Origin: Caldilineaceae bacterium
GTDB taxonomy: Bacteria > Chloroflexota > Anaerolineae > Caldilineales > Caldilineaceae
Length of the DNA stretch: 64,000 bases
Assembly: GCA_022821585.1 (NCBI GenBank)
Contig: JAJEDI010000055.1
Span: forward strand, 186,001-250,000
Direction: 5' to 3'
Shown: piece by piece, positions 37,943-46,302 of the stretch
Layout: every line of letters starts with the position of its first letter
Numbering within the stretch: position 1 is the stretch's first letter
Position numbers and translations under genes: made by a program
Notes under the pieces: model-generated
The model's input: only the letters and a program-made list of their open reading frames with translations
Databases searched by the model: none
Told to the model about the DNA's origin: nothing

Positions 37943-38001
37943 ATTCCCGATTTCGGCTGCCGCAAGGCAGGCGACGACTCATAACCGGGAAAACGCTTCT
38001 C

Positions 38002-40152
38002 ATGGACGAACGCGCAGTTCGCACTGCGACGACAACATCCATAGTAGTCCGCCTGACGCTGGCTGCTACCTTTCTCGTATTCTGTTTCCGTCTGTATTCG
38101 CTGCAGATTGTCAGCGGCGAATCTTACCAGGAGCAGGCGGCTGTCAACAGACTTAGAGAGATCGATACCTACGCGCCGCGCGGCGTCATCTACGACCGGA
38201 ATGGCGAAATCCTGGCACGCAATAGGCCCAGCTTTGTTATCGCTGTCACACCGGCCGACCTGCCCGCGGACGACCTCAACACGGACATCGATGAACAGCG
38301 TATCGCGCTGGAAAGGCTGCTTGCCGTTCTGGAGGCAAATACAGACCCCGAAATGGCGATACGCATCGCCGAAGTAATGTTTCTGCACCTGGGCCGGGAA
38401 GACTTCAGAAATACAGTCGAGTCCGCCGGGTTCAGCCTGTCATTCCGTCTCATTGACGTGGAAGTCATAGAACTGGACGATGAGGGACGCGAAGTCGTCA
38501 AGGTAGAACCGACCCTGATTCCGGATTTCTCCGAGCCGCTCCCTATCGGCGGGCTATTGGCGCTCTTGGAGCGAGCCGTAGCCCACGGCACACAAGGAAG
38601 TTCATACAAGCCGATCTCCGTACTGGAACTTGTGGATCGCGAACGAGCATTTCAGGTAGCTGAGGAGACCTATCAACTGCGCGGCGTCCACGTACTGCAA
38701 AAACCGGTACGGGAATATCCCTACCGGGAACTGGCGGGCCACGTGCTGGGCTTCCTGGGACCAATCCCCAAGCTGGCTGCTGAAAACTACAAGGAAAGAG
38801 GCTACGAAGACCCGAACGAGCCGGTGGGTCTGAATGGTCTGGAGTATGAGTACCAGGACTCCCTGCGCGGTCTCCCGGGCAAAAGACTTGTCGAAGTGGA
38901 TATTCTGGGTCGGGAAAGTCGAACTGTCAACATAGTTCGTGAACCTGAACCCGGTCTGAATCTAAGCCTGAGCCTGGATATCCGTCTGCAGGAAGTGATG
39001 CACAACGCCCTCGCCCGTCAACTCGAAGAAACTGGGGCCCCGCACGGCGTAGCACTGGCCATGGACCCCCGCAATGGCGCGATGCTCGGCCTGGTCAGCC
39101 TGCCCAGTTTCGACAACAATATTTTCTCAGAAGGACTCGGAGCGGAATATAAGGCCTTGGAAGTGGAGGATGACACGCGGCGTCCCCTTTACAATTACGC
39201 CATCGGCGGACTTTACCCGCCCGGTTCAACTTTCAAACTGGTCTCAGCCACAGCCGCACTCGCTGAGAATGTCATCACCCCTTACACTACGCTTGTGGAT
39301 AGAGGACCGATCTACCTTCCCAACTTCTTCTTCCCTGACGATCCAACCCAAGCCCAGGAGTTCGTGAGCTGGAACCATAAACTCAATATTCTGCACGGTT
39401 CAATGACCATTGTCGAAGGCCTCGGCCTTTCCAATGACATATTCTTCTATTATTTGGGCGGGGGATACCCGGACTTCATGGTGGGACTGGGGAGCGAACG
39501 CCTCGCCAAGTGGATGCGGCTGTTCGGCTACGGTGAAACTACAGGCGTGGACCTGCCCGGAGAGGTCCGGCCCATCGTACCTGACGAACAGTGGAAGAGG
39601 CTTGAGTTAGCCGAATCGTGGACGACCGGTGACAGTTACAATATGGCCATCGGCCAAGGTTATGTCTTGGGTACGCCAATGCAGGTTCTGGTCAGCACAG
39701 CCGCGGTTGCCAACGGCGGCTATCTGGTCAAACCGCAGTTCGTGCAGGAAATGGTAGATGCTCAAAACCAGTTACAGTGGCAATACGAACCGGTTATTAA
39801 GGAGCGCGTGCCAGTAGACCCAGGCCTGCTTGCCTTCGTACAGAAAGGGATGTGGCATGCGGTTAATGGAAACTATGGGACCTCGCCCAATAGTCGCGTC
39901 GATGGCATTACTGTCGCCGGCAAGACGGGCACGGCAGAGTTCTGTGCCTATGATCCGGAAATCCAGGACTGCACCGATCGCGACCACGAAGGAAACCTTC
40001 CATTTCACGCCTGGTACACCGCTTATGCTCCTTACGAGGACCCCGAGATCGTAGTCACAGTCTTTGTCTATTCGGGAGGAGAAGGATCGGCAGTAGCTAT
40101 CCCTGTTGCGCAAGAGACTTTACACGCCTGGTTTCACGATCTGCGTCCATAG
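38002..40152 (+). CDS. mrdA: Penicillin-binding protein 2 (elongation transpeptidase)
   Basis: A 716-residue class B penicillin-binding protein that cross-links peptidoglycan during elongation. It has an N-terminal membrane span (residues about 12-33), the dimerisation/pedestal region containing APRGVIYDRNGEILARN, and a transpeptidase domain with all three motifs: SxxK in PPGSTFKLVSA, SxN in LSNDIFFYYLG and KTG in AGKTGTAEF. The ATG at 38002 gives the standard short cytoplasmic tail; the frame is open upstream into mreD but that part is not protein-like. It pairs with RodA encoded four kilobases downstream. Confidence 0.95.
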   Translation: MDERAVRTATTTSIVVRLTLAATFLVFCFRLYSLQIVSGESYQEQAAVNRLREIDTYAPRGVIYDRNGEILARNRPSFVIAVTPADLPADDLNTDIDEQRIALERLLAVLEANTDPEMAIRIAEVMFLHLGREDFRNTVESAGFSLSFRLIDVEVIELDDEGREVVKVEPTLIPDFSEPLPIGGLLALLERAVAHGTQGSSYKPISVLELVDRERAFQVAEETYQLRGVHVLQKPVREYPYRELAGHVLGFLGPIPKLAAENYKERGYEDPNEPVGLNGLEYEYQDSLRGLPGKRLVEVDILGRESRTVNIVREPEPGLNLSLSLDIRLQEVMHNALARQLEETGAPHGVALAMDPRNGAMLGLVSLPSFDNNIFSEGLGAEYKALEVEDDTRRPLYNYAIGGLYPPGSTFKLVSATAALAENVITPYTTLVDRGPIYLPNFFFPDDPTQAQEFVSWNHKLNILHGSMTIVEGLGLSNDIFFYYLGGGYPDFMVGLGSERLAKWMRLFGYGETTGVDLPGEVRPIVPDEQWKRLELAESWTTGDSYNMAIGQGYVLGTPMQVLVSTAAVANGGYLVKPQFVQEMVDAQNQLQWQYEPVIKERVPVDPGLLAFVQKGMWHAVNGNYGTSPNSRVDGITVAGKTGTAEFCAYDPEIQDCTDRDHEGNLPFHAWYTAYAPYEDPEIVVTVFVYSGGEGSAVAIPVAQETLHAWFHDLRP

Positions 40153-40275
40153 CTCATCCGTCGATCTTGAAACTGCCGCTGCCGCCCGAGTCATCTGGTT
40201 CAGGTACTTGGTTTCGGCTAGCTTGTTCCCAAAATTGCCAGCGCCGGTGTTTCAGCTAATGTCTATAAGGAACGA

Positions 40276-41229
40276 ATGAGTACTCGCAGCTTTTCCACGA
40301 CGAGGGGCCGGCAGTCCTCCAGGCCGGACGTCCGCATAAAAGGCAGAGGCGGCTATACGGTCGTTGAAGTGGCAGACGACGAGGGGGCGTGGCCGGAAGT
40401 TGTGGACTACCTTGCCAGGCATATCTCGCAGGCTGATGGCTTTTTCCGAGACGAGCGCATGTCACTTGCGATTGGTGACAGAGTGATCACTGCAGACAAT
40501 CTGCAGGCGGTCAACGAAGTGCTGGAAGAACAAAACATTGTCCTGGTATCTTTGCACACAGGCAATCGCGACTCCTTTCAGGTCGCAAATCAACTTGGTC
40601 TTGATGTCGTCTGGGAAGGAGAGACTCCGCCGCCGGCAGTCAGACTGGATCGCAGGCTGGAGCGAAACGGAGAGCGATTCCTTTCCCAAGCTGCCCGCAG
40701 GGCCTACCCGGCCTCGCTCCGTGACGATGGCGGCCTGCCAACTGCCGGCGGTCTCAACATATCGCCGCTCGCGTCGCTGGCTCAGGAGTCGGCCGGCGCG
40801 GAGAGGGACGGCGAACAGGCTGCGGTCACACCTTGGGCAGACGAACCCAGCGTAGAAGCTGCACCCCCACCCTACATTTACCGGGGCAATTTGCGCTCCG
40901 GCCAGTCAATCCGTCACGCCGGCACAGTCGTCATATTGGGCGACGTCAACCCAGGCGCACAAGTGATCAGCGGCGGAGACGTACTGGTATGGGGACGCCT
41001 GCGTGGAACCGTGCACGCAGGCGCCATGGGCGACGTCCGTGCCATCGTGGCAGCACTGGATTTTGAACCGGTTCAAATGCGGATCGCACAGCATATTGCC
41101 ATGTCGCCCAAGGGTGCGTCGAACAATCCCGGCTACTGGTTCTGGAAGCGAGAAAGCAGCGGCAAGCCCGAAGTGGCCAGAGTCATTGAGAATCAGATCA
41201 TCGTGGACCCCTGGGATGCAAACAGATGA
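40276..41229 (+). CDS. minC: Septum site-determining protein MinC
   Basis: A 317-residue inhibitor of FtsZ ring assembly. The N-terminal MinC_N domain (about residues 18-120) contains RIKGRGGYTVVEV and YLARHISQADGFFRDERMS. A linker of about 85 residues is rich in Pro, Ala and acidic residues. The C-terminal beta-helix domain has RGNLRSGQSIRHAGTVVILGDVNPG and ISGGDVLVWGRLRGTVHAGA, the clearest MinC signature. An AAGGAA ribosome-binding site precedes the ATG. minD overlaps its 3' end. Confidence 0.93.
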   Translation: MSTRSFSTTRGRQSSRPDVRIKGRGGYTVVEVADDEGAWPEVVDYLARHISQADGFFRDERMSLAIGDRVITADNLQAVNEVLEEQNIVLVSLHTGNRDSFQVANQLGLDVVWEGETPPPAVRLDRRLERNGERFLSQAARRAYPASLRDDGGLPTAGGLNISPLASLAQESAGAERDGEQAAVTPWADEPSVEAAPPPYIYRGNLRSGQSIRHAGTVVILGDVNPGAQVISGGDVLVWGRLRGTVHAGAMGDVRAIVAALDFEPVQMRIAQHIAMSPKGASNNPGYWFWKRESSGKPEVARVIENQIIVDPWDANR

Positions 41230-42085
41230 AGAAATGAGGGGCGAATCTTCGCCCGCGGCCCGTGCAATCCAGGACCATCTCAACTCTGGAGCGGACGGGG
41301 GCCTCGTCCTGACTCTGACCTCCGGCAAAGGAGGAGTGGGAAAGACAACAACCACTGCCAATCTGGGTACCGCTTTGGCGATGGCAGGTCAGCGGGTGAT
41401 AGTTGTTGATGCTGACATCGGATTGAGAAACCTGGACATCGTCATGGGTTTGGAAAGCCGGGTCGTCTACAATCTGGTTGATGTAATCGAGGGCCGCTGC
41501 TCCCTGCATGAGTCCCTTGTGCGCGACAAACGCGCAAAAGAACTTTACCTCTTACCCAGCTCCCAGACTCGGGACAAGACTGCGGTCGCGCCGGACCAAA
41601 TGATGACACTTTGCGAGGAGTTGCGAGCAATTGCTGACTTTGTCCTGGTCGACTCCCCCGCTGGAATCGAACTGGGCTTTCAGAACGCGATCGCCGCAGC
41701 CTCAGAAGTGGTCGTCGTTACAACGCCGGAAGTCAGCGCGCTGCGGGATGCCGACAAGGTCATCTTTCTGCTGGAGCGTGACCTGAACACACAAGCGCGG
41801 CTTATCATCAATCGTTACAATCCCCGCCTGGTGCGGCGGAAGGAGATGATCTCCAAGGACGACATTCTGAGTATATTGAGCATCGATCTGTTGGGCATCG
41901 TGCCCGATGACGATCAGATCACCGTCTCCGCGAACAAGGGATGGCCCGTTGCCCTGGAACGAAAGAAATACGTTAGCCGCGCCTATCACAATATCGCTCA
42001 GCGATTGTTGGGGTACAACGTCCCGCTAATGCATTTCCAGGAAGTCAACTGGCCCGAACGCCTCCGTCGCCTCATCGGGCTGTAG
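41216..42085 (+). CDS. minD: Septum site-determining ATPase MinD
   Basis: A protein of about 289 residues that carries MinC to the membrane. The deviant Walker A motif SGKGGVGKTTTTANLG follows an N-terminal extension of about 30 residues; the next motifs are VVDADIGLRNLDIVMGLE and DFVLVDSPAGIE. The C-terminus ends in a basic amphipathic stretch, NWPERLRRLIGL, the expected membrane-targeting sequence. The ATG at 41216 overlaps minC by 14 bases; an alternative ATG at 41234 is equally close. No minE or divIVA is seen, so placement of the Min system depends on genes outside the window. Confidence 0.95.
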   Translation: MQTDEEMRGESSPAARAIQDHLNSGADGGLVLTLTSGKGGVGKTTTTANLGTALAMAGQRVIVVDADIGLRNLDIVMGLESRVVYNLVDVIEGRCSLHESLVRDKRAKELYLLPSSQTRDKTAVAPDQMMTLCEELRAIADFVLVDSPAGIELGFQNAIAAASEVVVVTTPEVSALRDADKVIFLLERDLNTQARLIINRYNPRLVRRKEMISKDDILSILSIDLLGIVPDDDQITVSANKGWPVALERKKYVSRAYHNIAQRLLGYNVPLMHFQEVNWPERLRRLIGL

Positions 42086-42107
42086 CTGACGAAGATCCGG
42101 ATAACCG

Positions 42108-43187
42108 ATGATCAGACACTTCGACAGACCACTCTTCTTTGCCGTCTTGCTGCTGTGCGGCATTGGTATTGCCATGACCTACAGTGCCACGAGCACGAAC
42201 GTAGCTCTGACCGACTATTGGCAAAGGCAACTCTTCTTCACAATACTGGGTGCAATCGCGCTGGTAACTGCAGCGCTCTTTGACTACCGGCATCTGGAAC
42301 TGCTGGCCCAACCGAGCTATTTCCTGCTCATGGTCTCGTTGGTGGCAGTCTATTTCGTCGGCGAAGTCAAGAACGGGGCCCAACGCTGGCTGAACCTGGG
42401 TATCGATGTACAGCCAACCGAGGCCGGCAAATTCCTGCTTATCGTTTTTTTCGCCTGGTACCTCAGCCGCTTTCAGGACCGTATTCGCAGACTCCCTTAT
42501 CTGTTAGGAGCCGTTATTCTTCTGCTCTTTCCACTCGTATTGGTATACGTCCAACCTGATCTGGGAATGACCGTTACACTGGCGTTCATCAGCGGCACGT
42601 TGATCCTAATCAACGGCGTCCGATTGACGCACATTTTCCTGGGCGTGGCGGCAACGGCGGCTGCTTGGCCGATCTTGAGGGGGACCTTACAGGACTACAT
42701 GCTGAGACGGATCGAGGTCTTCCTCGATCCAGGCTCCAACGTTGACGCGGCCTTTAGTGTACGACAGGCACTGATCAGCATCGGCAACGGCGGCTGGCTG
42801 GGCTTGGGTTGGGCCGAGGGTACGCAGAATCGTCTGCACTTCTTACGCGTTCGGCATACAGACTTTATATTCAGCGTCATCGCCGAAGAACTGGGGTTTA
42901 TCGGCACCGTACTGGTTCTCATGTTGCTGTTCTTCGTCATTTGGCGCTTAGTTCGCATCGCTGATTTGGCACAGGATCAGTTCGGCCGTCTCATCACGTT
43001 TGGCGTTGCCTCACTGATTTTTTTTCAGACGTTTATAAACGTGGGGATGAATTTGGCCATCCTGCCCGTAACCGGCATGACACTACCGTTTCTGAGTTAC
43101 GGTGGCAGTAGCCTGGTTTCGATGATGGTGGCTGTGGGATTGGCGCAAAGCGTTGTCATGCGCCATCGCAAGATGGACTTCGCGTAG
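42108..43187 (+). CDS. rodA: Peptidoglycan glycosyltransferase RodA (SEDS family)
   Basis: A 359-residue polytopic SEDS protein that polymerises glycan strands from lipid II together with PBP2. About ten spans are present. SEDS hallmarks include AQRWLNLGIDVQPTEAGKF, LVYVQPDLGMT with the catalytic-region Asp, RHTDFIFSVIAEELGF, and LPFLSYGGSSLVSMM near the C-terminus. RodA is preferred over FtsW because of its position in the mre-PBP2 cluster and the NVGMNLAILPVTGMTLPF sequence. The cluster ends here; the nuo operon converges from the other strand 48 bases downstream. Confidence 0.96.
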   Translation: MIRHFDRPLFFAVLLLCGIGIAMTYSATSTNVALTDYWQRQLFFTILGAIALVTAALFDYRHLELLAQPSYFLLMVSLVAVYFVGEVKNGAQRWLNLGIDVQPTEAGKFLLIVFFAWYLSRFQDRIRRLPYLLGAVILLLFPLVLVYVQPDLGMTVTLAFISGTLILINGVRLTHIFLGVAATAAAWPILRGTLQDYMLRRIEVFLDPGSNVDAAFSVRQALISIGNGGWLGLGWAEGTQNRLHFLRVRHTDFIFSVIAEELGFIGTVLVLMLLFFVIWRLVRIADLAQDQFGRLITFGVASLIFFQTFINVGMNLAILPVTGMTLPFLSYGGSSLVSMMVAVGLAQSVVMRHRKMDFA

Positions 43188-43235
43188 CCGGAGATCTTGA
43201 AGCCAGCAGGCGGAAGTTGATGTGGCAGCTTCAGT

Positions 43236-44702
43236 TTACTGCCCCAACCCTCTCAAAAGGTCTGCCCACAACCCCGGTTGCAGGCCGATTACCACAACTG
43301 CGACCGCAGAGACGGTGACGACAAAGAGTGAGGATCGTGAAACAGGAATATCGAGCGGGTCTTTCTCGTCTCCGACCTCTTCTGGTTGCTGGAAATACAT
43401 CGCCACCACAACCCGCAGATAGTAGTAGGCGCTGATTGCACTATTGAGTACGCCGAACACCACCAGCCAGGCCCACCCCTCCTCCACCGCAGCCCTGAAA
43501 ACCAGAAATTTACCGAAGAATCCGGCCAGCGGCGGGATCCCACTCAGGCTGAGCATGAAAATGGCCATCGCTGCGGCCAGGGCAGGGAACCTCTCGGCAA
43601 CGCCAGCCAATCTGCCCTGCTCCACATCATTGTCGTTCCCGGTATGTTTTTCGAGGGCGATGATCACTGCGAACGCGCCGATATTCATGAATGCATAGGC
43701 AAAAAGATAGAACGCGGCCGCCGCGGAAGCGGAAACTGTCCCCGCCACGAGCGCGATGAGAATGTTGCCGGCGTGAGCGATGCCTGAGTAGGCCAGCATC
43801 CGCTTTACGCTGCTCTGGCGCAAAGCCGTCAGGTTCCCTACCGTCATGGTGATGACAGCCAGAATCGCCAGGGGCATGGCCCACTGGTCATGATAGGAAG
43901 GGAGCGCAGTCATCATCACCCGGAAGAACCCCGCGAAGGCCGCGGCCTTTGTTCCCACGCTCATAAATGCTGTCACCGGGGTCGGCGCGCCCTGGTATAC
44001 GTCAGGTGTCCACATGTGAAAAGGGACAAGGCTCACCTTGAAGCCAAAACCGACCAGCAGGAGGGCAACGCCGGGCCAAACAAGTGAGGGGTTGCCGCCG
44101 CCTGTCGCCAAGGTTTCATGGATCCGGGCGTAATGTGCGCTGCCGCCGGCGCCGTATAGTAGAGCGGAGCCGTAAACAAAAAATGTGCTGGCGAATGCGC
44201 CTAAGAGAAAGTACTTCATGGCAGCTTCAATGCTGCGTGGACTCTCCCTGTAGAATCCGCTCAGTATGTAGAGGGCCAGCGAAAAGATTTCCAGGGCAAT
44301 GAAAAGGACGATCAAGTTCGTGGCGGTACCCATCAACATCATGCCGATGATCGCCAGCAGGTGCAGGGAGTAAAAGGCTCCCCCTTGACGCTCAATTGCG
44401 GGGAACCGGTTGCGGCTCAGAAATACGCCCAAGACGCCGGCAATCAGGACGACTAACCGCACGCTCACCGCAAAACCGTCAGATACGGCCCCGTCCAGAT
44501 ATTCGACCGGGGCCCTGCTCCAGATCATCACGGAAGCACCGATGCCCAACAAGAGGATGACGACAGACATATTGGCCAGCAACTGTGAGCCATTCTGCCC
44601 GCGTCGGGTGATGTCGACCATCATCAGGACCAAAACGCCTACGGCCAGAACGAGTTCTGGCAGTAGTACTACGGCATTGTCGAAAAGAAGAGCGGTGTCC
44701 AT
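43236..44702 (-). CDS. nuoN: NADH-quinone oxidoreductase subunit N
   Basis: A 488-residue antiporter-like subunit of the complex I membrane arm, the last gene of the operon. It has about 14 membrane spans; the core includes MKYFLLGAFASTFFVYG, the proton-path segment FKVSLVPFHMWTPDVYQGAPTP and LTALRQSSVKRMLAYSGIAHAG. The key lysines and the TM5 region appear intact. It starts 5 bases after the nuoM stop. The 3' end converges on rodA; no clear terminator was seen in the 48-base gap. Confidence 0.97.
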   Translation of the reverse strand: MDTALLFDNAVVLLPELVLAVGVLVLMMVDITRRGQNGSQLLANMSVVILLLGIGASVMIWSRAPVEYLDGAVSDGFAVSVRLVVLIAGVLGVFLSRNRFPAIERQGGAFYSLHLLAIIGMMLMGTATNLIVLFIALEIFSLALYILSGFYRESPRSIEAAMKYFLLGAFASTFFVYGSALLYGAGGSAHYARIHETLATGGGNPSLVWPGVALLLVGFGFKVSLVPFHMWTPDVYQGAPTPVTAFMSVGTKAAAFAGFFRVMMTALPSYHDQWAMPLAILAVITMTVGNLTALRQSSVKRMLAYSGIAHAGNILIALVAGTVSASAAAAFYLFAYAFMNIGAFAVIIALEKHTGNDNDVEQGRLAGVAERFPALAAAMAIFMLSLSGIPPLAGFFGKFLVFRAAVEEGWAWLVVFGVLNSAISAYYYLRVVVAMYFQQPEEVGDEKDPLDIPVSRSSLFVVTVSAVAVVVIGLQPGLWADLLRGLGQ

Positions 44703-44707
44703 AGCAG

Positions 44708-46237
44708 TTAGTGGATAGAGGACCAGGAACGTTTGCCGGAAGTCAGCGAGGGCAGGTAGCTGCTGTCCACCAGCCGCCCGTCACCAACTACCGGTGTCTG
44801 GACAACCTCCAGCGCCGCCACAGAGGGATTGATCTTGTCCAGGAAGAAATTCGGCGCCAGTCCGATCGCGAAGAAGAGCAGTACAATTGGCAGCAACTGA
44901 CCGATCTCGGCCCAATTTAAGTCCGGCAGCCTCTCTTTGAAATTGGCGGGGTTCGTCAACGCACCCTGTGACACCTGCCTGAACGCGTGCAGCAGATACC
45001 AGGCAGCCAGAATGACTCCTGCAGTGCCGAGGACGGCAAAAATCGGTGAGCTCCTGTATGTGCCCAGCAGGATAGCGAATTCGCCGACAAAGCCGTTCAG
45101 ACCTGGAAGGCCTGCGCTGCTCATCGCCACGACCAGAAAAAAGAAGGAAAAGACCGGGACACTGGCCCAGAGGCCGCCGTAATCTTTCAGCAGCCGCGTA
45201 TGACGCCGCTCGTAGAGCATCCCTACCAGCAGAAAGAGCGCGCCGGTGCTGAGTCCATGATTGACCATCTGCAGGACCGCGCCGCTGATCCCCTGCTCAT
45301 TCAGGGCGAAAATCCCCAAAACAATGAAACCCATGTGGGCCACCGACGAGTAAGCCACCAGCGATTTCAGATCCCGCTGAGCCAGCGCCACCAGTGCCCC
45401 GTAAAGAATACCGACTATAGCCAGAATGGACATGAGCGATGCGTAGTCGGCGACGGCCACAGGGAAAAGAGGCAAGGCGAAACGCAGAAATCCGTATGTG
45501 CCCAGCTTCAGGAGCACACCGGCCAGAATGACTGACCCGGCCGTGGGCGCCTCAACGTGCGCATCCGGCAGCCACGTGTGAAACGGAAACAGCGGGACCT
45601 TGATGGCGAAGGCAAGAGCAAAAGCCAGAAAGGCCAGTTGCTGCAATCCCGGAGGCAGACCCGCCTCCTGCAACGCGAGCAAGTCAAAAGTGCCGCTTTC
45701 GAAATAGAGCGCCAGAATTGCCACCAGCATCAGCGCTGATCCTGCCAGCGTGTACAGGAAAAACTTGATTGAAGCGTATATCCGATTCTCACTGCCCCAT
45801 TTGCCGATCAGAAAGGCCATGGGAATCAGGCTGAACTCCCAGAAAACGTAGAACAGCACAAGATCCAGAGCAAGAAAAACACCAAGCACTGCCGTCTCCA
45901 TCAGCAACATCAGCGCCAGGTAACCGCCGAGATTCTCCTTAACATGTTGGTTGCTGAAGGCGACTGCGATCGGCATCAGCAAGGTCGTCAACAGGACCAG
46001 CCACAGACTGATCCCGTCAACGCCCAAGTGATAGTAGATGTTCAGGTCCGGCATCCAGGCATAGCGTTCAACGAACTGCATGTCCGGTATCTCCTGCCAA
46101 CCGGGCAGCAGCAACAGGCTCACCACGAAGGTGGCTATCGTGGCGCCGAATGCCAGCCACTTCTTGAGGCTATCGCTCGGCGCCAGCAGAACGACAATGG
46201 CGCCGACTACGGGCAAGAATGTTAGGGTCGAAAGCAT
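44708..46237 (-). CDS. nuoM: NADH-quinone oxidoreductase subunit M
   Basis: A 509-residue proton-pumping antiporter-like subunit. It shows the conserved YVFWEFSLIPMAFLIGKWGSENR with the essential glutamate, KVPLFPFHTWLPDAHVEAPTAGSV and LKSLVAYSSVAHMGFIVLG. Length and order place it between nuoL and nuoN as in most bacterial operons. About 14 membrane spans are evident. There is a gap of about 65 bases between it and nuoL. Confidence 0.97.
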   Translation of the reverse strand: MLSTLTFLPVVGAIVVLLAPSDSLKKWLAFGATIATFVVSLLLLPGWQEIPDMQFVERYAWMPDLNIYYHLGVDGISLWLVLLTTLLMPIAVAFSNQHVKENLGGYLALMLLMETAVLGVFLALDLVLFYVFWEFSLIPMAFLIGKWGSENRIYASIKFFLYTLAGSALMLVAILALYFESGTFDLLALQEAGLPPGLQQLAFLAFALAFAIKVPLFPFHTWLPDAHVEAPTAGSVILAGVLLKLGTYGFLRFALPLFPVAVADYASLMSILAIVGILYGALVALAQRDLKSLVAYSSVAHMGFIVLGIFALNEQGISGAVLQMVNHGLSTGALFLLVGMLYERRHTRLLKDYGGLWASVPVFSFFFLVVAMSSAGLPGLNGFVGEFAILLGTYRSSPIFAVLGTAGVILAAWYLLHAFRQVSQGALTNPANFKERLPDLNWAEIGQLLPIVLLFFAIGLAPNFFLDKINPSVAALEVVQTPVVGDGRLVDSSYLPSLTSGKRSWSSIH

Positions 46238-46302
46238 AGAGACACCGGTGATTATTCGTCAACTGACGGTGGTCGGAATGGGGCCTGAAGCGCGTTGCGC
46301 TT

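Noticed and set aside
37609..38001. N-terminal extension of PBP2 reaching back into mreD
   Set aside because: The extra 131 codons overlap mreD and do not look like PBP2; the ATG at 38002 gives the normal cytoplasmic tail and membrane span.
41003..41215. N-terminal extension of MinD reaching back into minC
   Set aside because: It overlaps the conserved MinC C-terminal domain in another frame; the MinD start near 41216 or 41234 fits the family.
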